Assembly (NCBI RefSeq): GCF_003546865.1
Contig: NZ_CP023434.1
Span: 1,984,001 to 2,048,000, forward strand
Length of the DNA: 64,000 bases
Origin: Suicoccus acidiformans
GTDB lineage: Bacteria > Bacillota > Bacilli > Lactobacillales > Aerococcaceae
Reading direction: 5' to 3'
Shown here one piece after another: positions 30,550 through 40,943 of the stretch (the stretch's first letter is position 1; each line of letters starts with the position of its first letter). The translations under genes and the position numbers were made by a program. The notes beneath the pieces were generated by a model. It was not told where the DNA came from and ran no database searches. It was given only the letters and a program-made list of their open reading frames with translations.

Positions 30550-31542
30550 TTATTCTTCTCCATATCCTTCTGGTCGGGTCTGGTGCCAAGCCCATGCAGA
30601 AGCAATAATCTTCTTGATATCATCATATTGAGGTTGCCAACCGAGTATCTCTCGTGCCTTATCGCTTGAGGCGACTAACTTAGCTGGGTCCCCTTCTCTT
30701 CGCTCACCAATTTGTGCCGGTATGCAACAATCGGTTACTTGCCGACAAGCTTCCACAATTTCCTTAACTGAGAAACCTTGACTGGAACCCAAATTAAAGA
30801 CTTGGCTCTGTCCTCCATCATTTAAGTATTCATAAGCCTTTATATGCGCATCGATTAAGTCAACAACATGAATATAATCCCGAATACAAGTTCCGTCAGG
30901 TGTATGGTAGTCATCACCGAAAATCGTCACATACTCTCTTTGATTATTGGCGACTTGAAGAATTATCGGAATCAGATGGGTTTCTGGATGATGATCCTCA
31001 CCAATATTGCCTCCTTCTAAGGCTCCTGCCACATTGAAATACCTTAGGGAGATATAATTCATGCCATAAGCTTCCTGACACCACTCCATTATTTGTTCCA
31101 TCATTCGCTTGCTTAATCCATATGGATTGACAGGATTTGTTGGTAAATCTTCATTAATCATCGGTATATCTACATCGCCGTAAACTGCTGCCGTTGAAGA
31201 GAAAATAATCTTATTTACCCCATGATCGACCATGACTTCTAAAAGACTAATCATACCCGTCACGTTATTATCGAAATACTTCAAAGGCTGCTCAACAGAC
31301 TCTCCTACCAAAGAAGACGCGGCAAAATGAAACACACAAACAAAATTTCTAGCCTCGAATACTTGGCTTAAGACTTCTTTATCACGAATATCAGCCAGAA
31401 CAAAGTTCGCTTCAGGATGAACCGCCTCACGATGTCCAGTCAATAAATTGTCTACGACCGTTACTTCATAGCCTTTATCAATTAATTGAGTGACAGCATG
31501 GGAGCCGATGTATCCAGCACCTCCTACAACCAACACATCCAT
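30550..31542 (-). CDS. galE: UDP-glucose 4-epimerase (copy 2)
   Basis: A 330-residue paralogue of the epimerase at 19600. [20 protein letters not shown] is the NAD site, [12 protein letters not shown] and NPYGLSKRMMEQIMEWC carry the catalytic Ser and Tyr-x3-Lys, and [17 protein letters not shown] is conserved. I start at ATG 31542, preceded by AAAGGAG at 7 bases; an in-frame TTG lies further upstream. The 205-bp gap before it (31543-31747) contains a small hairpin (TCTTCCAT / ATGGAAGA at 31636-31660) that could modulate readthrough from galT2. Confidence 0.94.
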   Translation of the reverse strand: MDVLVVGGAGYIGSHAVTQLIDKGYEVTVVDNLLTGHREAVHPEANFVLADIRDKEVLSQVFEARNFVCVFHFAASSLVGESVEQPLKYFDNNVTGMISLLEVMVDHGVNKIIFSSTAAVYGDVDIPMINEDLPTNPVNPYGLSKRMMEQIMEWCQEAYGMNYISLRYFNVAGALEGGNIGEDHHPETHLIPIILQVANNQREYVTIFGDDYHTPDGTCIRDYIHVVDLIDAHIKAYEYLNDGGQSQVFNLGSSQGFSVKEIVEACRQVTDCCIPAQIGERREGDPAKLVASSDKAREILGWQPQYDDIKKIIASAWAWHQTRPEGYGEE

Positions 31543-31747
31543 TCTTTTTGCTCCTTTCTTGTGCAATATTTTCCCAAATGTAGTTCTGATATTTCATCAT
31601 TATAATTCTAATAGACCTTATCTTACTAATAAACTTCTTCCATAAAAGGAATATGGAAGATTAGTGACTAATCACTGTTTTAAAGAAATAATCTAGAACA
31701 CTACGCTCTTAGTCAAACCAATTAATTTTCTCTCTGAAATAAGTTGC

Positions 31748-33243
31748 TTATGAATTTAAACTCTTAATAAATGTTTCTAGACCTGCACGACCCTCTGAAG
31801 TCTGCTTATAAACACCAGCATCCTCCAGAACTCGAGCAAATTTAAGCCCAACTTCCTTTTCAAGTATCCCAGGTAAAGCATCAGAATCTTTCTCTGAATA
31901 CTTTTCTTTCAAGCTTTGAGCCCAAGTTTGATGAATATATTCAACCTGTTCTAAATCAATCTGACCAAGTAAATATTGCCCCACCTGATTCAACTCCTCA
32001 ACTAAACGTGCTGGTAAGATTGCTAGTCCCATTACTTCAATCAATCCAATGTTTTCTTTTTTGATATGTTGGATATCCTTATGAGGATGGAAAATCCCAT
32101 CAGGGAATTCTTCACTGCACCGATTATTTCGTAAAACAATATCCAACTCGTAAGCCTTTCCCTTTCTTCGAGCAATAGGCGTGACAGTATTATGAGGAGT
32201 TTCGCCACTATGAGAAATAATATTATGAGTTGGATCTGAGTATGTCTGCCAATGTTCATGAATTGCTGTTGCTAATTCTACAAGGGGGGTCATCTTCGTA
32301 GAGCTTAATCGAATCACTGACAACGGCCATTTAACTAGTTCAACTTTAACTTCAGGATAATTCGACAATTCAATAACTTGATAACTTTTGGCATTATCCA
32401 TTGGGAACTTATGTCGTCCACCTTGATAGTGATCATGTGCTAGAATAGAGCCCCAACAATTGGTAAATCTGCATTCGACCCTGCAAAATAATGCGGAAAC
32501 TGCTCAACTATTTGAAGTAAATTTCTAAAACATTTACGATTAATAACCATTGGCCGATGAGTTTCATTGAGAAAAATGGAGTGCTCGTTGTAATATACAT
32601 AAGGTGAATATTGAAACCCGTATATCTCATCCCCTAACTTCAGTCGAATAATTCGATGATTCTGCCGTGCAGCATGATTAATATGACCCCGATAGCCTTC
32701 ATTTTCCATACATAGAGCACAAGCAGGATAATGAGATTTCGGTGCATGCTTAGCCGCTTTAATTTCCTTAGGGTCTTTTTCTGGTTTAGAAAGATTAATG
32801 GTAATTTCTAAATCACCATATTCACTCTTTGCTTTAAAATGAACATTCTTAGCAATATGACGAGTTTTTATATAGTCACTAGTACGGGAAAGCTGATAAA
32901 AGTAATCAGTCGCTTTAACCTTATCCTCCTGATAATAATCCCAGAAAACCTGATTTACTGTTGATGGGTAGGGGATTAATAAATCCATAATTTCGGCCTC
33001 AAGAATTTCCCGACTAAATTGCTTGCTATCGATAATTTCTTCTTGAATAGCATATGCTACAAGTTTATCAAGATAATCTTGCAGCTCCTCTTCCAATTCA
33101 TGATTAGAAACTACCCCCATCTCATCAAGTCCTAGAATAGCTAAAAGCCGATTCTGCACGTATATCTGATCCATCGGGTCAAGCATTTGCATCTGAATTG
33201 CTTTTCTTACATAGTCATGGATACTTTGACTAATATTAGTCAT
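31748..33243 (-). pseudogene. galT: Class II GalT (copy 2), one-base frameshift
   Basis: A full-length paralogue of galT broken by one base. The N-terminal 267 codons (33243-32440) run normally through FAGSNADLPIVG and then stop. Adding one G to the GGGG run near 32449 restores GGSILAHDHYQGGRHKFPMD, and the frame then continues to 31748 (IGLIEVMGLAILPARLVEE, VLEDAGVYKQTSEG). The frameshift falls exactly in the active-site segment, so both halves would be inactive alone. A short homopolymer makes either reversible slippage or a sequencing error possible. Confidence 0.9.
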
Positions 33244-33255
33244 TGTCTTCTCCTT

Positions 33256-34431
33256 TCACTGGGAAACTTGCTTAACTCCGTCCCCTACTTCAGCAAGGAA
33301 GAAGCCAGCCTCGTATCCAATCACTTGGGTATAGACTTCCTGTACTGCCTTAATAACATCCTCTACACTATCTTTATGAACAAGCGCGATGGCACAGCCC
33401 CCCATACCAGCTCCTGTCATTCGGGCACCCAGCACTCCTGATTGCTTTTGAGCCGTTTCGGCTAATGTGTCTAATTCGACACCAGTTACCTCATAATCAT
33501 TCTTAAGCGATTGATGAGAAGCATTGAGAAGTTGCCCGAAAGTCACAAGGTCCCCAGTTGTCAGTGCCTCTTTGGCAAGTAAGGTTCTTCCGTTCTCTGA
33601 GACTGCATGTCTAGCCCGCTTCAGGAGAGTAGGGTCTTGCAACAGTCCTTTGTGGCTTTCAAGATCGTCACTAGTTAGTTCACCAAGACTATCTATTGCT
33701 AGTGCTTCTTGTAAAGCCAATAAAGCAGCTTCGCACTCAGCTCGACGTTGGTTATACTTAGAATCAACCAACTCTCTGCGTTTATTGGTATTCATAATCA
33801 AGATTTTATAATCACCGAAATCAGCAGGTATTAATTCATAATTCATTGTATTCACATCAAGGAAAATAGCCTGATTTACTTGTCCCATAGCTACTGCAAA
33901 TTGATCCATTATACCTGAATTAACACCGACAAAGTAATTTTCCACACTTTGACCAATCCGAGCAAGTTCTTGACGCCTCAATTCACCATCGAAAAGCTCA
34001 TTTAAAGCATAAGCAACCAGTAACTCTAAAGAAGCAGAGGAAGATAGGCCGGCACCATTCGGAATATTGCCATAAACTACCAAATTAAAGCCACGGTCCA
34101 CAAATTCTTGTTCCTCATTGAGAAACTTAACCACGCCTTTAACATAATTTGCCCAAGCATGGTTAGCTCGATAGCCTAGTTGATCTAAGCTAAATTCAAC
34201 CACACCCTGATCTTGAAAATTCAACGAGTAGCACTTTATCTTTCTATCCTCTCTGAGTCCAATTAAACCATAAGTTCCTAACGTAATTGCTGCTGGAAAA
34301 ACATGCCCTCCGTTGTAATCCGTATGTTCGCCGATAAGATTCACTCGACCAGGGGAAAAAAAGAATTGTCCTCCTACGGACGACAGTTGTTTATATACTT
34401 CCTCTAAATGTTTATAGATTTTTTGTGTCAT
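33256..34431 (-). CDS. galK: Galactokinase (copy 2)
   Basis: A 391-residue galactokinase paralogue. Motifs are FFSPGRVNLIGEHTDYNGGH, IPNGAGLSSSASLELLVAY and GARMTGAGMGGCAIALVHK. I start at ATG 34431 because AAGGAGG stands 6 bases upstream; the longer in-frame reading to 34506 overlaps galM2 and has no ribosome site. It lies 12 bases before galT2. The frame is intact, unlike its neighbours galM2 and galT2. Confidence 0.94.
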   Translation of the reverse strand: MTQKIYKHLEEVYKQLSSVGGQFFFSPGRVNLIGEHTDYNGGHVFPAAITLGTYGLIGLREDRKIKCYSLNFQDQGVVEFSLDQLGYRANHAWANYVKGVVKFLNEEQEFVDRGFNLVVYGNIPNGAGLSSSASLELLVAYALNELFDGELRRQELARIGQSVENYFVGVNSGIMDQFAVAMGQVNQAIFLDVNTMNYELIPADFGDYKILIMNTNKRRELVDSKYNQRRAECEAALLALQEALAIDSLGELTSDDLESHKGLLQDPTLLKRARHAVSENGRTLLAKEALTTGDLVTFGQLLNASHQSLKNDYEVTGVELDTLAETAQKQSGVLGARMTGAGMGGCAIALVHKDSVEDVIKAVQEVYTQVIGYEAGFFLAEVGDGVKQVSQ

Positions 34432-35483
34432 TGTTAGCCTCCTTATCAATGTGTAATTGGTAACTTGTCTTACTGTAATAATCCGCTTCAGGCTTGAGAA
34501 TAACATTCCCTAAATGCGATTGATTGATGGCGTCGGGTGGTAATTGAGCCTCAGAAGTTATCCCTCCATGGTTCACAAGGGATCGTCCCCACATAACTAG
34601 ATTATCTTCCAGCTGATTGGCAGTGTAGATAACTAAGCTTGGTTGATCCTTACCTCTAAATAACGTTTCTTCTCGGGTAAGAATAATGACATAGCCACTT
34701 CAACTTCTTGTTCCTCTATTAGGAAGGGGTGGTCTAGACCCTTACTATCCCGAATTTGGGCTTCCTGGCTACTCACTATGTCTTCTATGAAGCGACCCTC
34801 TCTTAAATCAAAGTCTGTGCCACTAACATTTAATTGCTTACCTATTGGAATTCCATCCTTTCTCAGTGGTAAATAGGCATCTGCATTTAATTGTAAGAAA
34901 TGATTAGTCACTGGCTGATCCATTTGACCGTTCAAATTAAAATAAACATGATTCGTTGGGTTAAAGAGGGTCTCTTGGTCTGTAGTCGCTTGATATTCGA
35001 TAGTCCAAGTATTCTTATCGTCATAACTATGGATTACTTGAACTTTCAAATTACCTGGATAACCATTGTTCCCTGCCTGATCTTCATAGCTAAAAACTAC
35101 ATGAACAACGTGTGGCTCTTCCACAATACAATAGTCCCATTTTACTTTATCCAACGCATAAGGTCCTCCATGAAGCTGATTAGCGCCTTCATTTGTATCA
35201 AGCTGATATAATTTACCAGCAATTTCTCCGCGTCCCTTATCAATTCGACCCGCTACTCGGCCTACTGTGGCTCCTGAATATAACCCAGCATATCGAAAAG
35301 CATCCTTTATCTTCTGAAAACCCAGATAATAGGTTCATCTCTACTATAGGCATCTGTTACTTGCCAACGATTAACCCTTGCCACTAAGTTAGAAAAACTA
35401 ATAACTGTTTCTTGGTTTTTAATCCATATCTCATCATAATCTATATTCTTATAACTTCCCCAAGGTCTTACTGTCACCTTCAT
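34412..35483 (-). pseudogene. galM: Galactose mutarotase (copy 2), two frameshifts
   Basis: Paralogue of galM read in three pieces on the minus strand. The first piece (from ATG 35483 after AGGGGGAG) gives DEIWIKNQETVISFSNLVAR and breaks near 35332. The middle (35300-34633) gives GATVGRVAGRIDKGRG, NQLHGGPYALDKVKWD and [11 protein letters not shown] and breaks near 34650. The last gives NQLEDNLVMWGRSLVNHGGI and stops at 34412, overlapping galK2 by 20 bases. Each break is repaired by adding one base. It is first in the leftward gal cluster, so the operon's 5' gene is dead if the sequence is right. Confidence 0.88.
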
Positions 35484-35516
35484 AGAATCTCCCCCTGTAA
35501 ACATATTCTACCAACT

Positions 35517-35532
35517 AAGATAACGCTTTCAA
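35517..35532 (-). promoter_or_regulatory. cre site in the galM2-araC2 divergent region
   Basis: On the minus strand TTGAAAGCGTTATCTT fits WTGNAANCGNWNNCWW at all defined positions. It lies 34 bases before galM2, so the lacZ-gal cluster is probably under CcpA control. Confidence 0.75.
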
Positions 35533-35561
35533 ATAAGCGATAAATCAATCTATATATTATT

Positions 35562-35593
35562 TTGACAAACCAGGCTTAGATATCATATATAAT
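35562..35593 (+). promoter_or_regulatory. Promoter of the second araC gene
   Basis: TTGACA at 35562-35567 and a -10 of TATATA (18-base spacer) or TATAAT (35588-35593, 20-base spacer), about 45 bases before the ATG. Confidence 0.6.
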
Positions 35594-35638
35594 GATACAT
35601 TTTATCGGTTGTGTTACAATAAATTTGAGGTGATTTCA

Positions 35639-36478
35639 ATGCATAAGAAGCGTACTAATATTTTCAACAACATCTCATACATTGACTTATATCCTATTCA
35701 ATTTGGCTATGAAACTTGCTCTCCTTCCCATGCCAAGCCCCTGGCGAAACAAAATAATTATTTACTCCACTATATTATTGACGGAAGTGGTGAATTCCGA
35801 AATATCGATACAAACGAACGTGTATATCTCACTCAAGGACAAGGCTTTCTAATATCCCCTGATCAGGTAACTTCATACCAAGCGGATCTCTACGAACCTT
35901 GGACCTACTATTGGGTGGAGTTTAATGGTGTTAAAGCTTGGAATTATTTACGTAAAATGGGTTTTAGCCGTAACAAATCCACTTACCAAACTCAAGAAGG
36001 TTACGCATTAGATAATTTCATTAACTTATTTGAACAACTTTTAGACACTAATCGTGAAGAAGAAACGATTGGTACCCTCTTTTTGTTAATGGATCGGCTT
36101 ATCCAAGGTTCTAGCGATTTTGTTCCTATCCAGAATGATGACCTCAATCATAACCAGAACTTTTACATTAAAGAATCCATCAAGTTCATCACACGAAACT
36201 ATCAAAATAATATTTCTATCAAAGATATCGCCGATCACTGCAAACTTAGCCGTACCTATCTGACTAAATTATTCAAGGCCGAACTAGAAACTACCCCTTC
36301 TGCTTATTTGAGTCAGTACCGCATGAACAAGGCACTCGAGCTCTTAAAGGATCCTAATCAATCCATAGGTTCTATCTCTGACCAGATTGGTTATTCCAAT
36401 CAATTCGTCTTCTCTAACGCCTTTAAGAAAGAATTTGGTATGTCTCCTAGTCAATGGCGTAATCTCGAGTCACATTAA
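35639..36478 (+). CDS. AraC-family regulator of the lacZ-gal cluster
   Basis: A 279-residue AraC/XylS regulator paralogous to the one at 7811. Both share the cupin segment ISYIDLYPIQFGYETC / VSYVDLYPIQFGYEQC and PWTYYWVEFNGVKAWNYL. The DNA-binding domain has ISIKDIADHCKLSRTYLTKL and IGSISDQIGYSNQFVFSNAF with MSPSQWRN at the end. Start ATG 35639 follows GAGGTG. It is divergent from galM2-galK2-galT2-galE2-lacZ, so it is presumed to activate that cluster, perhaps in response to lactose or galactose; the inducer is inferred only. Confidence 0.88.
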   Translation: MHKKRTNIFNNISYIDLYPIQFGYETCSPSHAKPLAKQNNYLLHYIIDGSGEFRNIDTNERVYLTQGQGFLISPDQVTSYQADLYEPWTYYWVEFNGVKAWNYLRKMGFSRNKSTYQTQEGYALDNFINLFEQLLDTNREEETIGTLFLLMDRLIQGSSDFVPIQNDDLNHNQNFYIKESIKFITRNYQNNISIKDIADHCKLSRTYLTKLFKAELETTPSAYLSQYRMNKALELLKDPNQSIGSISDQIGYSNQFVFSNAFKKEFGMSPSQWRNLESH

Positions 36479-36480
36479 AT

Positions 36481-36519
36481 AAAAGCAAGGAACCTTTAAA
36501 GTGAAAGTTCCTTGCTTTT
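36481..36519 (+). terminator. Terminator after araC2
   Basis: A 13-bp perfect stem AAAAGCAAGGAAC / GTTCCTTGCTTTT with a 13-base loop, immediately after the stop. Confidence 0.85.
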
Positions 36520-36523
36520 GTTC

Positions 36524-37379
36524 TTTAGGATAAGATATAAGGTGATAGATTATCTTACAATAAATCCGACTTATCAAAAAGTACATTGATTGTCAAATAT
36601 AAGTTGAACTACGAAATCCGCTTAATTACTCTTCCGCCCCCCTAACGCAGTAATTAATCGTGCCACCGACAAAACTAGCCTGAGAACCCCCATAAAATCA
36701 AATACACTCACGTCACCTAGACTCAAAAGATTGCTACCTTCCCAGATCCAGCGAGAACTAACCCTCCTACTGCTTATCATGAACTCAAAATCAGCACAAT
36801 CGATGCGCTAACTCGGTGTTCATCCTTCTATCGACTATATTGGAAATCACCAAAAGCTTGTCCAAAAGCATCTCCAAATACCTGATGATTTCGCACCATC
36901 TTATCCATTCGTGTGCCACGTTCTAGCCCATAGGTCAATAATCCAGCATATCATTCCCTACCCCACAAATGTATAGTTACACTCTAGCAATTTACTTAAA
37001 GCGATACCGAAAACTATTTCAATTCTCCATGACCATGCCAAAATCGCTCGTTTCCTCAGAAGTCTCCACAACTGTTCAAGGTACTTCTTCTAAGAATACC
37101 TCAAATTGCTTCCTCAATGAGTTCATATTTTCCACACAAATACTCAATCGTATAATCTTACTCAGCCAAATCCACGCGCACACTAAACAATAAATTTTCC
37201 CTCGTCGCAAGAGTGCATCAAATGTCCCCACCTTTTTCTATACAGCTTAACAATCCCAGACTGCTAAGCTGTAAGCTTGTCGCAAAATAATTGTTGTGAA
37301 AAAGCTAGCAATTCCTTTAAAAATCGACTATAGTAATCACTAGATACATTAAATAATAAATAAAGTGAGGCTTATAATA
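36524..37379. other. 855-bp gap before glyA, no recognisable gene
   Basis: No reading frame with family features on either strand; the sequence looks like decayed coding DNA. Near the right end a hairpin (ACAGCTTA at about 37246 with TAAGCTGT at about 37264) precedes the likely glyA promoter (TATAGT at about 37330). I saw no riboswitch. Confidence 0.4.
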
Positions 37380-38603
37380 ATGGTTGAGTTTAAAGATACC
37401 GCTGTCTTTGACATGATTGCAAAAGAAGAAACACGTCAATTAGAAGGCATTGAGTTAATTGCATCGGAAAACTTCGTTTCTGACGCAGTTTTAGCTGCCC
37501 AAGGTTCAATTCTGACAAATAAATATGCTGAAGGCTACCCAGGACGTCGTTATTACGGTGGCTGCGAGAACGTCGATGTGATTGAGCAATTAGCTATTGA
37601 CCGGGCGAAGGAATTATTTGCTGCTGAGTTCGCCAATGTCCAACCGCATTCAGGTTCATCAGCAAATATGGCCGTTTACCGCGCTTTCTTGGAACCTGGT
37701 GACAAAGTTTTAGGGATGGACCTTTCAATGGGGGGTCATTTGACTCACGGTTCACCCGTAAACTTCTCAGGACAATCCTATGAAATGTATGCTTATGGTC
37801 TGGACGAAGACAATCGCTTGGATTATGAAGAGCTGGAGCGTATTGCCAGCGAGGTTAAACCTAAGATGTTGATTGCTGGTATGTCCGCTTATTCTCGTGA
37901 AATTGACTTCAAGCGTATCGGTGAAATTGCTCATAAGCACGGGGCTATTTACATGGTGGATATGGCTCATGTAGCAGGTCTAGTCGCAGCGGGCATGCAT
38001 CAAAATCCTGTCCCTTATGCTGATGTCGTAACTACAACCACCCACAAGACCTTGCGTGGCCCTCGTGGCGGAATTATTATGGGCAAGCAAGAGCATGCCA
38101 AGAAAATCAATTCGGCGGTCTTCCCTGGTATTCAAGGTGGACCACTTATGCATGTTATTGCAGCGAAAGCCGTTGCTCTTGGTGAGGCCTTACAGCCAGA
38201 ATTTAAAGTCTATGCTGAACAAGTCGTTAAGAATGCTAAAGCCATGGCAGATGTCTTCTTAGAAAGTCCTCTGAATGTTATCTCTGACGGCACGGATACG
38301 CATCTATTCTTAGTGGATGTAACACCGTTTGGTATTTCTGGACGTTGGGCCCAAGAGCGCTTAGACCAAGTGGGGATTACCGTTAACAAGAATTCAATCC
38401 CACATGATGAGAAATCTTTCGTAGAAACATCCGGTATTCGCATTGGTACCCCTGCTGTTACTACCCGTGGATTGAAAGAAGATGATGTCCGTGAAGTAGC
38501 TCATTTAATTCTCGAAGCCCTCCAGGCGGAAGAAAGTGAACTCGAAGCTATCCATAAGCGCGCTAAAGCAATCGTAGCTGGCCGGCCTTTACACCAAGCT
38601 TAA
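37380..38603 (+). CDS. glyA: Serine hydroxymethyltransferase
   Basis: A 407-residue PLP enzyme that interconverts serine and glycine and loads one-carbon units onto tetrahydrofolate. Conserved features are [47 protein letters not shown], the PLP-Lys segment [18 protein letters not shown] and [15 protein letters not shown] start at ATG 37380 ([16 protein letters not shown] follows) with AGTGAGG about 9 bases upstream. The folate link to the folE/folC genes at the window start is functional, not positional. Confidence 0.97.
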   Translation: MVEFKDTAVFDMIAKEETRQLEGIELIASENFVSDAVLAAQGSILTNKYAEGYPGRRYYGGCENVDVIEQLAIDRAKELFAAEFANVQPHSGSSANMAVYRAFLEPGDKVLGMDLSMGGHLTHGSPVNFSGQSYEMYAYGLDEDNRLDYEELERIASEVKPKMLIAGMSAYSREIDFKRIGEIAHKHGAIYMVDMAHVAGLVAAGMHQNPVPYADVVTTTTHKTLRGPRGGIIMGKQEHAKKINSAVFPGIQGGPLMHVIAAKAVALGEALQPEFKVYAEQVVKNAKAMADVFLESPLNVISDGTDTHLFLVDVTPFGISGRWAQERLDQVGITVNKNSIPHDEKSFVETSGIRIGTPAVTTRGLKEDDVREVAHLILEALQAEESELEAIHKRAKAIVAGRPLHQA

Positions 38604-38619
38604 TTCATCCCAAATTAAT

Positions 38620-38656
38620 AGCCTTTGAACATATCGATAGATGTTCAAAGGCTTTT
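38620..38656 (+). terminator. Terminator after glyA
   Basis: A 13-bp stem AGCCTTTGAACAT / ATGTTCAAAGGCT with an 8-base loop, then TTTTGGG. It lies between convergent genes and may also slow leftward transcription. Confidence 0.85.
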
Positions 38657-38667
38657 GGGTTAAGGAC

Positions 38668-39768
38668 TTAGGCGAGTGGCTTCGTTCGAAGGGCTTGATA
38701 AACATCTAGGATGAAGCTACCTAAGGCAAATGTAGCTGTCAAGAGGCTCACTAACCAACCGATATACGACAACTTGCTCAGAATATAAATGGCTAGAAAA
38801 GCAACAATGAATGCCAAAACTCTTGCATATTTCATTTGTCCGAAACGCTCTGATAAATGATTTCTTTCAATGGCAGCCGCCGCAACGGTAAAGCCAAGGG
38901 TTAGAGCAATAATAAATAAGGTAAATAGGATGAGGGCAGGTTCAATAAAGAGTCGAGAAATAATCATGATCAATGTGATAATTGGGATAAGAATTATTGC
39001 ACCCAACCCAACTAAAAGCGCTTGCCACGCCTTGCGGTTAGTTACTTCTTGACCTTGCCAGTTTCCACGGGTAATTCGATTCATGAGCCACCAAATCAGA
39101 AGGCCAGACAATAAGGCCCCCAGCGTTGACCAAACAATTCCTAGAATCCGTGCACCTGTTATTGGCCTATCATCTTCGACATTATTTGCTCGATGGAAGG
39201 AAATTTCACCGTCAACTCGTTGCTCTATGGCGTCATTAGTATTGGTTGACGAATAAGTTAAATCGCCCAATATCATGGCGTCATCTCTCACTGTGGCCTT
39301 ATCCACTGCGAAATATCCATCCCGTTCAATATCAGCATTCAATAGCAAGGTATCACCCGCCGCATATAAATCACGCTTAATCGGAGCGTCCACCGTCAAA
39401 GTTGCCCCAGCCAAGAATGCATCTCGTTCTACTTCCGCTTCCGCACCAATAGTAACTGTGTTGCCAGCCATAAATAAATCCTCTGTTTGGCCATTGAAGC
39501 TAACATTGTTACCGGCAATAAAAACTGGTCCATCAATCCCTCCATTGACTCTCACGTTATTACCTGAGCCGAGCACAATTCCTTTGACATGAGCATCCAC
39601 CACGACGTCATTTCCCACAATGATTAAAGCTCCATCCACATCGTCTGTAATAACTGCCCGATCTCCGGCAATTGTTATCCCACCAGCTGCTTGCACCAAA
39701 CGTGCCCCAAACAACACAATACTCAAGACGAGAAGAATAGTACTGAGCCATTTCTTCGAAACTTTCAT
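38668..39768 (-). CDS. Bactofilin-like (polymer-forming) membrane protein
   Basis: A 366-residue protein with three parts. Residues 1-28 form a signal peptide or anchor (KKWLSTILLVLSIVLFGARL). Residues about 30-190 are a chain of short beta-helix-type repeats (GALIIVGNDVVVDAHVKGIV, GNNVSFNGQTEDLFMAGNTV, ...DLYAAGDTLLLNADIERDGY) resembling bactofilin/DUF583 domains. Residues about 205-360 contain about four transmembrane helices. Bactofilins self-assemble into filaments. Here the predicted signal sequence would place the helix outside the membrane, so an extracytoplasmic scaffold is possible. Function unproven. It is a single gene convergent with glyA. Confidence 0.7.
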   Translation of the reverse strand: MKVSKKWLSTILLVLSIVLFGARLVQAAGGITIAGDRAVITDDVDGALIIVGNDVVVDAHVKGIVLGSGNNVRVNGGIDGPVFIAGNNVSFNGQTEDLFMAGNTVTIGAEAEVERDAFLAGATLTVDAPIKRDLYAAGDTLLLNADIERDGYFAVDKATVRDDAMILGDLTYSSTNTNDAIEQRVDGEISFHRANNVEDDRPITGARILGIVWSTLGALLSGLLIWWLMNRITRGNWQGQEVTNRKAWQALLVGLGAIILIPIITLIMIISRLFIEPALILFTLFIIALTLGFTVAAAAIERNHLSERFGQMKYARVLAFIVAFLAIYILSKLSYIGWLVSLLTATFALGSFILDVYQALRTKPLA

Positions 39769-39803
39769 GATTTTCCCTCCTGTTCTAAATTAAATTTTAC
39801 CAT

Positions 39804-39855
39804 ATTTAATGTGCTGATTCCTTATCAAAATTTAATGTGCTAATTCATTATCAAA
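39804..39855. repeat. Two tandem 26-bp repeats upstream of nnrD
   Basis: ATTTAATGTGCTGATTCCTT with ATCAAA at 39804-39829 is repeated with two changes at 39830-39855. It lies between the divergent bactofilin-like gene and nnrD, about 70 bases before the nnrD start; it could be a duplicated regulator site. Confidence 0.6.
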
Positions 39856-39923
39856 CTCATCTTATTAAAGGCAAAATACTACAAAATCTATGCTACAATA
39901 TTGACAAGAAAGGACCTGATTTC

Positions 39924-40760
39924 ATGCATATTATTGACAAATCAGACATCATCCGCTGGCTTCCCGACCGTCCTAAAGATAGTTACAAAGGGAGCATGGG
40001 TCGAGTGCTTTGTGTCGGTGGGAATACACATTTCGGTGGGGCCATTATACTTGCAGCCAGTGCAGCTGTTTATTCTGGTGCCGGCCTTACCTCAGTCGCA
40101 AGCGACCCAATAAACCTCCACGCCCTCCACGCACGCCTCCCTGAGGCGATGTTTATAGACTACCAGGATTTTACTGCCTTAGAAGATGCCATTCATAATG
40201 CTGATACCGTTCTCCTCGGCCCAGGTTTAGGCAGAGACGCACAAGCTGAAGCAATCTTTCACTGCGTGCTGAGCGCGATTACCACGCAGAAACTTGTCCT
40301 CGATGCAGACGCTTTATACTTCATCAGCCAAAATCGCCCAAACTTACCCCAAACAACCGTCATAGCCACACCACATCAAGGGGAATGGCTAAGGCTGACT
40401 GGCCTGCCCTTGAGTGAAAGCACAGTCGAGCAACGCCAGCAAGCTACGGCAGACCTTGGCATGTGGGTCGTCTTAAAAAGCGAACGAACCGAAATTTATT
40501 TAGATGACACAGTGTACCAAAACCTCGGAGGCAACCCAGCTATGGCAACTGGTGGCATGGGTGACGTACTTGCTGGCATGTTAGCTGGCCTTCTCGGTCA
40601 GTATAGCTCCCCGAAAGAAACCGTTCTATCCGGCGTCTTCTTACATAGTTATATCGCAGACCAACTGGCGCTAAACCAGTACGTAACCTTGCCAAGTCAG
40701 ATTGTGACAGAAATTCCCCGCGTAATGCGAGAGTTGCTGAATGCCAAGCAACAGTTTTAA
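39924..40760 (+). CDS. nnrD: ADP-dependent NAD(P)H-hydrate dehydratase
   Basis: A 278-residue ribokinase-fold enzyme (YjeF C-terminal domain) that repairs hydrated NADH/NADPH using ADP. Conserved segments are DSYKGSMGRVLCVGGNTHFG, AILAASAAVYSGAGL-like sequence, TVLLGPGLGRD, LVLDADALYFI, TPHQGEWLRLTG and GNPAMATGGMGDVLAGMLAG with the catalytic Asp. ATG 39924 follows AAAGGA and gives the usual length; the in-frame upstream extension has no ribosome site. The epimerase domain is not fused, as is typical in lactic acid bacteria. Confidence 0.92.
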   Translation: MHIIDKSDIIRWLPDRPKDSYKGSMGRVLCVGGNTHFGGAIILAASAAVYSGAGLTSVASDPINLHALHARLPEAMFIDYQDFTALEDAIHNADTVLLGPGLGRDAQAEAIFHCVLSAITTQKLVLDADALYFISQNRPNLPQTTVIATPHQGEWLRLTGLPLSESTVEQRQQATADLGMWVVLKSERTEIYLDDTVYQNLGGNPAMATGGMGDVLAGMLAGLLGQYSSPKETVLSGVFLHSYIADQLALNQYVTLPSQIVTEIPRVMRELLNAKQQF

Positions 40761-40943
40761 AAGAGAAATAGTATCAGAAAGGAATCCTAACTTTTTATTT
40801 AACCTACAAGCAATTTCCCAAAATATTGTTGCGTCCGGCTCAACGCATTGACTCGAACACTTCCGCCATTTCCCTCGATGAGCTAAAATAATCTGAGCAG
40901 TAAAAGCAATGAAGCATTCCCTTCAGTTGATGTTTGATGTTTT

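Noticed and set aside
36969-37193. 74-codon plus-strand ORF before glyA
   Set aside because: No ribosome site, biased Thr/Ser composition without family features; treated as non-coding or decayed.
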